64,000 bases of DNA from DASQMT01 sp963835735. Its GTDB lineage: Bacteria; Actinomycetota; Thermoleophilia; Solirubrobacterales; Solirubrobacteraceae. Made by a program: the position numbers and the translations under genes. The notes beneath the pieces were generated by a model. That model had not been told where the DNA came from. It saw only the letters and a program-made list of their open reading frames with translations, and did not search any database. Where the stretch lies: contig CAWIGP010000008.1 of the NCBI GenBank assembly GCA_963835735.1, forward strand, positions 62,001 to 126,000, read 5' to 3'. This document shows, piece after piece, positions 52,134 through 59,994 of this stretch (positions are counted from its first letter, which is position 1; the number at the start of each line of letters is the position of its first letter).

Positions 52134-52692
52134 CCCCCGCGTCGAGCAGCAGCTCCGCGGTCGCGCGCGCCTGGCGCGCCGGCCCGCGGTCGCCGAGCGC
52201 GAGCACCGACGCGTAGACCCCCTCCATGAGCAGCGCGAGGCGGTCGCCGAGCTCCGGGTCGCCGGCGATCGCGCGGAAGCGGTCGCGGACCCAGGCCTTC
52301 GACGCGATCGCATGCTCGCGCGCCGGCGAACCGGGCTCGGGCAGCTCGGCGAGGGCCATCTGGAACGGGCACCCGCGGCAGCGGTCGGGTTGGACCATCT
52401 CGGAAAGCGCGTCGAACACCGCCAGGATCTGCGCACGCGGTTCGGCGGGCGCGCCGGCCACGGCGGCGTCGAACCACTCGCGGTAGCCACGCGCCTCGCG
52501 CTCGATGTAGGCGGCGACGAGGTCGTCCTTGGACGCGAACAGGCGGTAAAGCGTCGTCGGGGCGATCCCGGCCGCGGCGGCCACAGCGTCCACGCCGGTC
52601 GCGCGCACGCCGTGCCAGTAGAACAGCTCGCGCGCGACGCGCAGGACGTGCTCACGCGTCTCGACGGAGGTGCGGCGGGGAGCGGCGCTCAC
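52111..52692 (-). CDS. TetR-family transcriptional regulator
   Basis: 193 residues from a GTG start. HTH: ETREHVLRVARELFYWHGVRATGVDAVAAAAGIAPTTLYRLFASKDDLV. The C-domain carries CRGCPFQMALAELPEPGSP, a motif common in a TetR subgroup that controls oxidoreductase genes. It is divergent from an NmrA-like gene with 56 bp between, holding a palindromic site, so it probably represses itself and that gene. Confidence 0.9.
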   Translation of the reverse strand: MSAAPRRTSVETREHVLRVARELFYWHGVRATGVDAVAAAAGIAPTTLYRLFASKDDLVAAYIEREARGYREWFDAAVAGAPAEPRAQILAVFDALSEMVQPDRCRGCPFQMALAELPEPGSPAREHAIASKAWVRDRFRAIAGDPELGDRLALLMEGVYASVLALGDRGPARQARATAELLLDAGVSRRRTA

Positions 52693-52709
52693 GCCGGTAC
52701 TGTACGCTC

Positions 52710-52733
52710 GGAACGAATGTTAGGGAACGTTCC
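52710..52733. promoter_or_regulatory. operator-like palindrome between TetR and NmrA-like genes
   Basis: GGAACGTTCC at 52724-52733 is a perfect 10-bp palindrome, and a second GGAACG half-site lies at 52710-52715. It sits in the 56-bp divergent promoter region, just upstream of an AGGAGG ribosome-binding site at 52739-52744. Likely TetR binding site. Confidence 0.65.
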
Positions 52734-52748
52734 ACTACAGGAGGCGAG

Positions 52749-53592
52749 ATGTACCTGGTGACCGGCGCGACCGGCAACGCGGGCGGCGAGCTCGTCCGGG
52801 TGCTCGCGGCCGCGGGCGAGCCCGTGCGGGCGCTCGTCCGCGACGAGGCACGCGCCGACCTGCCCCCGGGCGTCGACGTCGTGGCGGGCGACCTGAACCG
52901 TCCGGAGTCGGTCGCCTCCGCGCTCGACGGCGTGCATGGCGCGTTCCTCCTCAGCGGCTACGACCGGATGCCCGACACGCTGGCCGAGCTGCGGCGGGCC
53001 GGGCGTCGAGCGCGTCGTCCTGTTGTCCGCGTCCTCCGTGCTGAGCACCGACGAGGACAACGCGGTGTCGGCCTACCACCGCGCGTCGGAGGCAGCAGTG
53101 CGCGAATCGGGGCTCGAGTGGACGTTCCTGCGCCCGCACAGCTTCATGTCGAACGCGCTGCGCTGGGTCGGGCAGCTCCGCGCCGGCGACGTCGTGCGCG
53201 AGGAGTTCGGGGACGTCGCGGTGACAGCGATCGACCCCGGCGACATCGCGGCGGTCGCCGCGGTGGCGCTGACCGGCGACGGCCGCCACGCCGGCCAGGC
53301 CTACCGGCTCACCGGTCCGGAGTCGCTGCGGCCTGCCGACCGGGTGCGGATGCTCGGGGAAGCGCTCGGTCGGCCGTTGCGCTTCGAGCCGATCCCAGAC
53401 GACGTCGCGCGCGAGGAGATGAGCGCGGCGATGCCGGCGAAGTACGTCGACGCGTTCTTCAGCTTCTTCGTCGACGGCTCGCTCGACGAGTCCCCCGTGC
53501 TGCCGACGGTGCAGGAGGTGCTGGGCCGCCCGCCGCGCACGTTCGCGCAGTGGGCGGACGCCCACGCGGAGGCGTTCAGCCGAACAGCGTGA
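52749..53592 (+). pseudogene. NmrA-like NAD(P)-binding oxidoreductase, one-base frameshift
   Basis: The N-terminal part (MYLVTGATGNAGGELVRVLAAAGEPVRALVRD) is a Rossmann NAD(P) motif. At 53001-53003 one G too many shifts the frame; the rest continues as GVERVVLLSASSVLSTDEDNAVSAYHRASEAAVRESGLEWTFLRPHSF to FAQWADAHAEAFSRTA and a stop at 53590-53592. Joined, it gives about 280 residues, normal for NmrA/quinone oxidoreductase-2 proteins. A GGAGG ribosome-binding site precedes the ATG, so it is either a recent mutation or a sequence error. Confidence 0.75.
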
Positions 53593-54244
53593 GCGCAGGC
53601 TCGCGCTCGCCGCGCAGCTCGGCGAGGTCGACCTCGACCCAGTCGAGCCCGCGCGCCTCGGCGAGCACGCGCGCCTGCGGCTTGACCACCTGCGCCGCGA
53701 GCACACCGCGGCAGCCGGCGAGCGCCGGATCGAGCCGGATCCGCTCCAGGTAGCGCGACAGCTGCTCGACCGCATCGATCGTCCCGATGCGCTTGATCTC
53801 GACCGCGATCCAGCCGTCGTCGCCGTCGCGGCACATCAGGTCGACCGGCCCGATGTCGGTCGGCCACTCGCGCCGCACGAGCCGGAACCCCTCGCCACAC
53901 CACTCCGGGGCGGCGGCGAGCGCCACCTGCAGGTGCGCCTCGACGCCGTCCTTCTCCAGCCGCGCCGCGTCGAAGTCCATCGCGTGCGTGACCTCCGACA
54001 GGACCTCGGCGAGCCTGATCTCGAGCCGGTCCTCGCCCTTGTGCTTGCGCACGACGATCGTGTCGCCGTCCTCCTCGATCACGGTCGGCGGGGTCATCCA
54101 GTTGAGCGGCTTGTACCCGCCTGCGTCGGCGTGCACGAGCACCGATCCGTCGGCCTTGACCATGATCAGCCGCAGCGCCTCCGGCAGGTGCGCGGTCAGG
54201 CGACCGCTGTAGTCGACGGCGCAGCGAGCGACGATCAGGCGCAT
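53576..54244 (-). CDS. nucS: mismatch-specific endonuclease NucS (EndoMS)
   Basis: 222 residues. N-terminal half: MRLIVARCAVDYSGRLTAHLPEALRLIMVKADGSVLVHADAGGYKPLNWMTPPTVIEE. The RecB-like nuclease part has the catalytic Asp in PVDLMCRDGDDGWIAVEIKRIG with the E-x-K pair, then VEQLSRYLERI. The last residues LTLFG fit the beta-clamp binding motif of NucS. It cuts both strands at mismatches in actinobacteria and archaea that lack MutS/MutL. ATG 54244 matches the family start; its end overlaps the convergent NmrA-like gene. Confidence 0.95.
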   Translation of the reverse strand: MRLIVARCAVDYSGRLTAHLPEALRLIMVKADGSVLVHADAGGYKPLNWMTPPTVIEEDGDTIVVRKHKGEDRLEIRLAEVLSEVTHAMDFDAARLEKDGVEAHLQVALAAAPEWCGEGFRLVRREWPTDIGPVDLMCRDGDDGWIAVEIKRIGTIDAVEQLSRYLERIRLDPALAGCRGVLAAQVVKPQARVLAEARGLDWVEVDLAELRGEREPALTLFG

Positions 54245-54365
54245 CGCGGCACCGTACCGGCGATCTCGGCGGATCATGCGCGCCTACCTGTCGATTCCTG
54301 ACCGGGCCGTTCGTCATACGATCGGACGGCGGCGACCGGTGCCGCCCCCGACCCAGGAGGTACGA

Positions 54366-54722
54366 ATGCGCTATCTGCTGCTCATCTACGGCGACGAGTC
54401 GAGGCTCGCCGCGATGAGCAAGGAAGAGCTGCAGGCCGACATGCAGAACTGGATCGAGTACACCACGGCGATCATGGAGTCGGGCGCCAGCCCGGCCGGC
54501 GAGGCGCTGCAGCCCACCACGACCGCCACGTCCGTGCGCGACGACAACGGCACCCCGCTCGTGACGGACGGCCCGTTCGCGGAGACGAGGGAGCAGCTCG
54601 GTGGGTACTACCTGCTGGACGTCGAGAACCTCGACGAGGCGATCAAGTGGGCGCATCGCTGCCCCGGCGTCAAGTACGGGACGATCGAGCTGCGCCCGAT
54701 CCAGGAGTTCGAGCAGGGCTGA
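54366..54722 (+). CDS. DGPF/YCII-domain protein paired with an ECF sigma factor
   Basis: 118 residues. MRYLLLIYGDESRLAAMSKEELQADMQNWIEYTTAIMESGASPAGEALQPTTTATSVRDD and the DGPF motif in LVTDGPFAETREQLGGYYLLDVENLDEAIKWAHRCP. The AGGAGGT site at 54355-54361 fixes the ATG. DGPF proteins accompany ECF42 sigma factors and are thought to be their targets or partners. Overlaps the sigma gene. Confidence 0.88.
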   Translation: MRYLLLIYGDESRLAAMSKEELQADMQNWIEYTTAIMESGASPAGEALQPTTTATSVRDDNGTPLVTDGPFAETREQLGGYYLLDVENLDEAIKWAHRCPGVKYGTIELRPIQEFEQG

Positions 54723-55981
54723 GCGGTTCCACCGGCACCTCCGCGGCCGACGCGGTCGCGCGCTGCTTCCGGGCCGAGTTCGGCCGCGCTGTCGCGATCC
54801 TCGCGAGTGCGCTTGGCGGTGACGTCGACCGCGCGGAGGAGGCCGTGCAGGACTCCTACGCCGTCGCACTGGACCGCTGGCCGCGCGACGGCATCCCGTC
54901 GGCGCCGGCAGCATGGATCCTCACCACGGCGAAGCGGCGCGCAATCGACCGGCTGCGGCGCGAGGCCGCGCTGCGCGACAAGCAAGCGCTGCTCGCGCGC
55001 GGGCTGGAGGAGGCGGTGCGCGACCTGCCCGGCGAGGACGCGGCGATGATCCCCGACGAGCGGCTCGGGCTCGTGTTCGCGTGCTGCCACCCGGCGCTCG
55101 CGCTCGAGGCGCAGGTGCCGCTCACGCTGCGGCTCGTCGGCGGCCTGACCGTGCCGGAGATCGCCAGGGCGCTGCTGCTGCCGGAGGCGACCGTCGCGCA
55201 GCGGCTCGTGCGCGCGAAGAAGAAGGTGCGGCTGTCGGGCATCCCGCTCGCCGAGCCGCCGCCGGACGCGCTGCAGGACCGGCTCGCCGCTGTCCTCGCC
55301 GTGCTGTACCTCGTGTTCAACGAGGGCTACGCGGCGACCGGCGGCGATGCGCTCGTGCGCGACGACGTCGCCGACGAGGCGATCCGACTCGCCCGCGTCG
55401 TGCACGAGCTGCTGCCGGACGAGCCCGAGCCCGCCGGCCTGCTCGCGTTGATGCTGCTCCACCACGCCCGCCGGGCGGCGCGAGTAGGCGCCGGCGGGGA
55501 GCTCGTGCTGCTCGAGGCGCAGGACCGCGGCATCTGGGACCGCGGCATGATCGGCCAGGCGCTGCCGCTCGTCGACCGCGCACTCACGCTGCGCCGCCCG
55601 CCCGGCCCGTATGCGCTGCAGGCCGCAATCGCCGCGGTACACGCCCAGGCTCCTCGGGCCGAGGCCACGGACTGGCGTCAGATCGCGCTGCTCTACGACG
55701 AGCTCGGCCGCGTGCTGCCGACGCCCGTGGTGACCTTGAACCGCGCGGTCGCGGTGGCGATGTCGGAGGGCCCGGCGGCCGGCCTGATGCTGGTCGACGC
55801 GCTCGCCGCCGGCGGGGCGCTCGACGATTACCACCTGCTGCACGCGGCGCGCGCCGACCTGTTGCGGCGCGAGGGGCGGACCGAAGAGGCCGCCGCCGCG
55901 TACGCGCGGGCGCTGGAGCTGGCCACGAACGCGGCCGAGCGGCGCTTCCTCGCGGCGCGGTTGCAAGAGTGCGGGCGTTGA
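54719..55981 (+). CDS. RNA polymerase sigma factor, ECF42-type with TPR-like C-terminal extension
   Basis: About 420 residues. Region 2: VARCFRAEFGRAVAILASALGGDVDRAEEAVQDSYAVALDRWP. Region 4: LGLVFACCHPALALEAQVPLTLRLVGGLTVPEIARALLLPEATVAQRLVRAKKKV. The long C-terminal part (YLVFNEGYAATGGDALVRDDVADEAIRL to YARALELATNAAERRFLAARL) is the extension typical of ECF42, thought to replace an anti-sigma factor. The first in-frame standard start (GTG 54647) would lie inside the DGPF gene; the coupled CTG at 54719 may be the real one. Confidence 0.85.
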   Translation: MSGSTGTSAADAVARCFRAEFGRAVAILASALGGDVDRAEEAVQDSYAVALDRWPRDGIPSAPAAWILTTAKRRAIDRLRREAALRDKQALLARGLEEAVRDLPGEDAAMIPDERLGLVFACCHPALALEAQVPLTLRLVGGLTVPEIARALLLPEATVAQRLVRAKKKVRLSGIPLAEPPPDALQDRLAAVLAVLYLVFNEGYAATGGDALVRDDVADEAIRLARVVHELLPDEPEPAGLLALMLLHHARRAARVGAGGELVLLEAQDRGIWDRGMIGQALPLVDRALTLRRPPGPYALQAAIAAVHAQAPRAEATDWRQIALLYDELGRVLPTPVVTLNRAVAVAMSEGPAAGLMLVDALAAGGALDDYHLLHAARADLLRREGRTEEAAAAYARALELATNAAERRFLAARLQECGR

Positions 55982-56138
55982 GGCGCGCGAGCGGCGACGG
56001 CGCGCCTGAGGGCGCGACGGGCGCCGGCGAACGGGAACGGCGGCATTGAGCAGGGGCCCGGAGCGGAGTCGCGCTCAGCGCGCGGCGAAGAGCAACGGCG
56101 GCATTGAGTAGGGGCCCGGAGCGGGGCCGCACGCACTT

Positions 56139-56177
56139 GGGGCGCCTTGACCACCGCATGGGTGGTCAAAGCGCCCC
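56139..56177. repeat. GGGGCGC-family palindrome, copy 2
   Basis: GGGGCGCCTTGACCACC pairs with GGTGGTCAAAGCGCCCC at 16 of 17 positions around the loop GCATG. It is the best-preserved member of the family. Confidence 0.78.
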
Positions 56178-56241
56178 GAGTCGTCGCGAGGGCGGCATTT
56201 CGGTCAGCATTCGAACGCTCGACAGCCGCGGGTCGCGATGC

Positions 56242-56280
56242 GGGGCGCTTTTGACTCGCTATCCGGGTCAAAGGCGCCCC
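56242..56280. repeat. GGGGCGC-family palindrome, copy 3
   Basis: GGGGCGCTTTTGACTCG pairs with CGGGTCAAAGGCGCCCC at 15 of 17 positions, the two mismatches being G-T wobbles as RNA. A short related form GGGGCGCCTTGAGGTCGCCC follows at 56291-56310. The stem base is conserved and the stem top varies, with compensating changes. Confidence 0.75.
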
Positions 56281-56407
56281 GCGTCGAACTGGGGCGCCTT
56301 GAGGTCGCCCCGCGTGATCCCGGGCGGGCCCAGCGCGTGCTGCCGGCGAGGCCGATCCCCGCTCCCTCAATGCCCGCCGTTCGCCGACGCCGCCTAGCCG
56401 CCCAAAC

Positions 56408-57664
56408 CTACGCCGCAGCCGACTCCCGCTCCAACTCGCGCGGCGCCATCCCCAGCACGAGCTCGCGCAGGTCGCGCACCTCGGGATCGTCGCGCAGCTC
56501 GAGCGCCCGCTCGCACGCCGCGAGGCAGTCCGACGTTCGGTCGGTGCGCGCGAGCGCGTGCGCCAGCCGCGCCCACGCCCCCGGAGAGTCGGGCGCGAGC
56601 TCGGTCGCCTGCTCGCACGCCGAGACCTCGGCGCCGAGATCGCCGGCCAGGTGCGCGACCAGTGCGAGGTCGAGCAGGCCCTGCTCGGTCGGCGCGATCG
56701 CCCGCGCCCGCTCGAGCGCCTCGCGCGCGGCCGCGCGGTCGAACGTGCGCAGCCGCAGCCGCCCCAGCCGCTCCCACGCCGAGCCGTCACCCGGAGCGCG
56801 CTGCGCCTCTCGCTCGGCGGCGTCCACCGCCTGCGAGAGCGAGCCCATGTCCTCGTAGATCCGCGCCGCGGTCCGGTACGGCGCCGGGCGCCCCGGCTCC
56901 TCGCGGATCCAGTCGCGCACCGCGCGCGCCGCAGCGGCGTACTCGCCGGCCTGCCAGTACGCGGTCGTGAGCAGGCGCAGCACGGCGGTGTTGCGCGGTT
57001 CGGCGTCGCGCGCGTACACGAGCCGGCGCGCGGCGAGCGCGAAATCGCCCTCGGCCAGTGCATGCTTGGCGGCGGTCATGAAGCGCTCGACGCGCTCGGC
57101 GCCCGGATCGGGCCGCGCGAAGTCGACGAATTGCAGCGAGCCCGCCGGCACCGTCCGGATGCCCTGGTTGAACGACACGCGCGCCCACTGCTGGATGTCG
57201 TCGCCGTCGCCCGTGAAGTAGATGCCGTTCACGCTGCCCACGCCCCACTCGGGATACGAGAGGCAGCGCGCGTAGCGGTGCACGACCGAGTGGTCTGGCA
57301 CGCGCGAGCCGAACGGGTCGTGCTTCGCGGTGTCGGCGGCAGTGGCCCGCTGGCGCTGCTCCTCCGCGTATGCGCGCGCACCCTCCTCGGCGCGCCGCTT
57401 GCGAGCCGCCGCGGCGGAGACCTTGACCGCGTTGCGGGACACGCGCCCGCCACGTGATTCCTCCGCTAGCTGCTCGAGCTGGTCGGCCGCCTCGTTGACC
57501 GCCTTCAGGTGGCGCTCGTGCTGGCGCTGCCTGCCGGGCGGCGCGATGTCCGGGTGCCAGCGCTTGGCCTGCCGGCGCCGCGCGAGCTGGATGTCGCGCT
57601 TGTCGAAAGGCGGCTCGATCTCGAGTAGGAGGACGGCCTGTTCAATGTCCAGCACCTGCGGCAT
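56408..57664 (-). CDS. J-domain/TPR protein
   Basis: 418 residues. The N-terminal helix pair with the HPD motif (H37-P38-D39 in RRRQAKRWHPDIAPPGRQRQHERHLKAVNEAADQLEQL) is a DnaJ J domain, which would stimulate a DnaK-type chaperone. A middle region (YARCLSYPEWGVGSVNGIYFTGDGDDIQQWARVSFNQGIRTVPAGSLQFVDF) is unrecognised. From about 190 to 415 there are six or so TPR-like helix pairs. The combination suggests a co-chaperone with a protein-binding scaffold. Confidence 0.82.
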   Translation of the reverse strand: MPQVLDIEQAVLLLEIEPPFDKRDIQLARRRQAKRWHPDIAPPGRQRQHERHLKAVNEAADQLEQLAEESRGGRVSRNAVKVSAAAARKRRAEEGARAYAEEQRQRATAADTAKHDPFGSRVPDHSVVHRYARCLSYPEWGVGSVNGIYFTGDGDDIQQWARVSFNQGIRTVPAGSLQFVDFARPDPGAERVERFMTAAKHALAEGDFALAARRLVYARDAEPRNTAVLRLLTTAYWQAGEYAAAARAVRDWIREEPGRPAPYRTAARIYEDMGSLSQAVDAAEREAQRAPGDGSAWERLGRLRLRTFDRAAAREALERARAIAPTEQGLLDLALVAHLAGDLGAEVSACEQATELAPDSPGAWARLAHALARTDRTSDCLAACERALELRDDPEVRDLRELVLGMAPRELERESAAA

Positions 57665-57692
57665 GACCGTCTAACGGTAGCTGCCCGGTGCG

Positions 57693-59111
57693 TCAATCCT
57701 CCTCCCGGTCGTGGTCGTCGCGGTCGCGGTCGCCGTGGTCGTCGCGGTCGCCGTGGCGGTCGCGGTCGCCGTGGTCGTCACGGTCGCCGTGGTGGTCGCG
57801 GTCGCCATGATCGTCGCGGTCGCCGTGGTGGTCATGTTTGCGCGCCGGCCGGAAGTAGTGCTGTTGCCGCCAGCGGCTCACCTTCCTGCCGATCCTGACG
57901 CCCACCTCGTCGGCGAGCCGGAAGTGGATCCCGGACCAGACGCGCGCGTCGACGATCTCGTCGGCCGCCTGCGAGAAGCTCGTGTAGCTCCGTGTCACCG
58001 GGAGGGGGTTGGCCGTGTTCGTGGTGCCGAATGCGATGCCGTCGGTGCCGAAGAAGTCCTGCAGCGCCCCGGCAGCGGCGCCGCCGAACGCCGAGAGCCC
58101 CGACGGATGGTCCGGGTATGGCGGGTTGGGGATCAGCGGCAGCCATGCCGGATCGGCCACGGTGCGCGGGTTGCCGTCGCCGGCGGCCTCGCGGATCGCG
58201 GTGATCGGCCGCCAGAACGAGTGGCGCGCCTTCTCGGCCCACGTCGTGATCGCGGCGTCGGCGCTCGTCAGGTAGACCATCGCGAACATCCGCGCGTTGT
58301 CGGCGAGCGTCCCGCCGTGTTTCTGGGCGATGTCGCGGAAGAGGGCGCTCCATGTCCCGATAGCGTTCGCCGCGCCCCAGAACCGGGAAGCGGCGGTCTG
58401 GTCGGGCGTGCGCGTCGTGCTGTTGACGGCGCCGACCGACTTGACCTCGTCGAACTCCCGCGCGTACCGGCGGCTCGTCAGCCGCAGCGGGCCGCGGCCG
58501 GCGAACTGGGAGGAGTCGCGGACCAGGAACGGCTTCACGTCCTTCAGCCACGCCCCGGGGTCGTTGGTGAACGGCGGCAATGGCGGCCGCCACTGACCCG
58601 GCAGCATTCCGACCGGGAAGCCGGGCTGTCCGAAGCGGCCATCGTTGGTCCGGGCCGCGATCATCGCCTCAGCGGCGGCGTTGCCGGTGTCGATGCCGCC
58701 CTGCTTCGCGCGGCCGTCCGGGATGGCGGCGAGCGACGCTGCGTAGAGCGGATCCAGAATCGCCTTGAGCGCGAGCGGGTCCGCGACGAGCGGCTTGTCA
58801 CTGTCCACGAGGACGCGGTAGGCCGCAGTTGCCGCGGCGGCGTCCTGCGAGTACCAGCGCCGCGCCCGCGGCGACACGAGATAGGGCTGATAACGCCCGT
58901 CGATCGCGTTGACGGCGTCGTACATGGCGCCGTGCACCATCGCGAAGTGCGGTAGCGCGAACGCACCCTGGTTGGCGACGCTGACCAGCGCATTCGCGGT
59001 GATCCCGTTCCACTCCGTGACGGTGTCCGCGCGTGCCGGGGCGGCCACGACGACGGTCGACAACGCGATGGCGCCAGCAGCCAACGCACGACGTGCACGA
59101 TGTGCGCACAT
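57693..59111 (-). CDS. secreted vanadium-dependent haloperoxidase-like (PAP2) protein with His/Asp-rich repeat tail
   Basis: 472 residues with signal peptide (LAAGAIALSTVVVAAPARA). The vanadate/phosphate pocket motifs are KARHSFWRPITAIREA, PPYPDHPSGLSAFGGAAAGAL and VWSGIHFRLADEVGVRIGRKV, which match the bacterial haloperoxidase pattern rather than simple PAP2 phosphatases. Residues about 425-472 are six HGDRD units with a 6-residue period (18 bp in DNA), highly charged and likely metal-binding or wall-interacting. An AGGAGG site precedes ATG 59111. Confidence 0.85.
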   Translation of the reverse strand: MCAHRARRALAAGAIALSTVVVAAPARADTVTEWNGITANALVSVANQGAFALPHFAMVHGAMYDAVNAIDGRYQPYLVSPRARRWYSQDAAAATAAYRVLVDSDKPLVADPLALKAILDPLYAASLAAIPDGRAKQGGIDTGNAAAEAMIAARTNDGRFGQPGFPVGMLPGQWRPPLPPFTNDPGAWLKDVKPFLVRDSSQFAGRGPLRLTSRRYAREFDEVKSVGAVNSTTRTPDQTAASRFWGAANAIGTWSALFRDIAQKHGGTLADNARMFAMVYLTSADAAITTWAEKARHSFWRPITAIREAAGDGNPRTVADPAWLPLIPNPPYPDHPSGLSAFGGAAAGALQDFFGTDGIAFGTTNTANPLPVTRSYTSFSQAADEIVDARVWSGIHFRLADEVGVRIGRKVSRWRQQHYFRPARKHDHHGDRDDHGDRDHHGDRDDHGDRDRHGDRDDHGDRDRDDHDREED

Positions 59112-59214
59112 TTCGCGTCCTCCTGGGGATCGTGATGCGAGGCAGCGAGCGGAGCGTGCCGCTCAGATGGGGATCAGCCGACTCTCTTACTCTCGGCCGG
59201 CGAAGTCAACCGTC

Positions 59215-59994
59215 TTAATCGACGAGCCGCTTCTCCAGGCGCCAGATCGCCAGCCGCCACATGAGCAGGCCGAACGCGATCAGCACCGCCACGTGTCCGG
59301 CGTCCGCCCAACCGTCGAACCCGAACGCCGCGTGGCGGACGAGCTGGACCAGGTGGTAGAGCGGGTTGAACTGCGCCAGCGTCTGCGCCCACTCCGGCAG
59401 CTGGTCGAGCGGGAAGAACGTGCCGGCGACCAGGAACAGCGGCGTCAGGCCCGCGCTGATGATGTAGTTGAAGTTCTCGATCGACGTCGCCATCGCCGAC
59501 GCCAGGATCCCGAAGCTCGCCCAGCCGAACCCGGCGATGCAGCCGAAGAAGGGCACGAACAGCATCCCCCAGCGCGGGTCGAGCCCGAATACGATCGCCA
59601 CCAGCAGCGGCACGCAGCCGTAGACGCCGGAGCGGAACGCGATCCACAGCGCCTCGGCCGTCACCAGCTCCTCGGTATCGACCGGCGCGGCGAGGATCGC
59701 GTCGTAGGTGCGCTGGAACTTGTACTTGATGAACGTCCCGAACATCGCGGCGAACGCCGACGAGAACAGCACCGCGGTGGCGACCGTGCCGGTGCCGACG
59801 AACTCGACGTAGTCGTAGCCGCCGACGGTGGAGACGAGCGAACCGAAGCCGAAACCGAACGCGACCAGGTAGATCGTCGGCTCGACCGTCGCCGAGAACG
59901 TCGTCGAGCGCCAGTACGAGGAGAAGTTGATGATCTCCCGCATCAGCACGCCGAGCAGCGCAGGCCGCTCGAGCCGTCCCACCCGGCCGTTCAT
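59215..59994 (-). CDS. ABC-2 type exporter permease, NodJ-like
   Basis: 259 residues with six hydrophobic segments. NodJ/DrrB family features: PTIYLVAFGFGFGSLV, SSAFAAMFGTFIKYKFQRTYDAILAAPVDTEELVTAEALW and FLVAGTFFPLDQLPEWAQTLAQFNPLYHLVQLVR. Overlaps the ATPase gene upstream (ATGA), so the pair form one exporter. This is the second ABC-2 exporter in the window; the two permeases are distinct. Confidence 0.9.
   Translation of the reverse strand: MNGRVGRLERPALLGVLMREIINFSSYWRSTTFSATVEPTIYLVAFGFGFGSLVSTVGGYDYVEFVGTGTVATAVLFSSAFAAMFGTFIKYKFQRTYDAILAAPVDTEELVTAEALWIAFRSGVYGCVPLLVAIVFGLDPRWGMLFVPFFGCIAGFGWASFGILASAMATSIENFNYIISAGLTPLFLVAGTFFPLDQLPEWAQTLAQFNPLYHLVQLVRHAAFGFDGWADAGHVAVLIAFGLLMWRLAIWRLEKRLVD

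Larger units (their letters stand above)
55982..56407. repeat. gene-free region with a cluster of palindromic repeats
   Basis: 426 bp between convergent genes with no supported coding sequence. It contains a 31-bp direct repeat (56036-56066 and 56094-56124, AACGGCGGCATTGAG..., one mismatch, 58-bp spacing). Then come three GGGGCGC hairpins at 56139-56177, 56242-56280 and a short form at 56291-56314. The last part (56353-56391) is the reverse complement of the outer arm of the element at 20329-20593. Confidence 0.75.

Noticed and set aside
57696..57840. Tandem repeats that look CRISPR-like
   Set aside because: They are an 18-bp in-frame periodicity coding for HGDRD units; no spacers and no cas genes.
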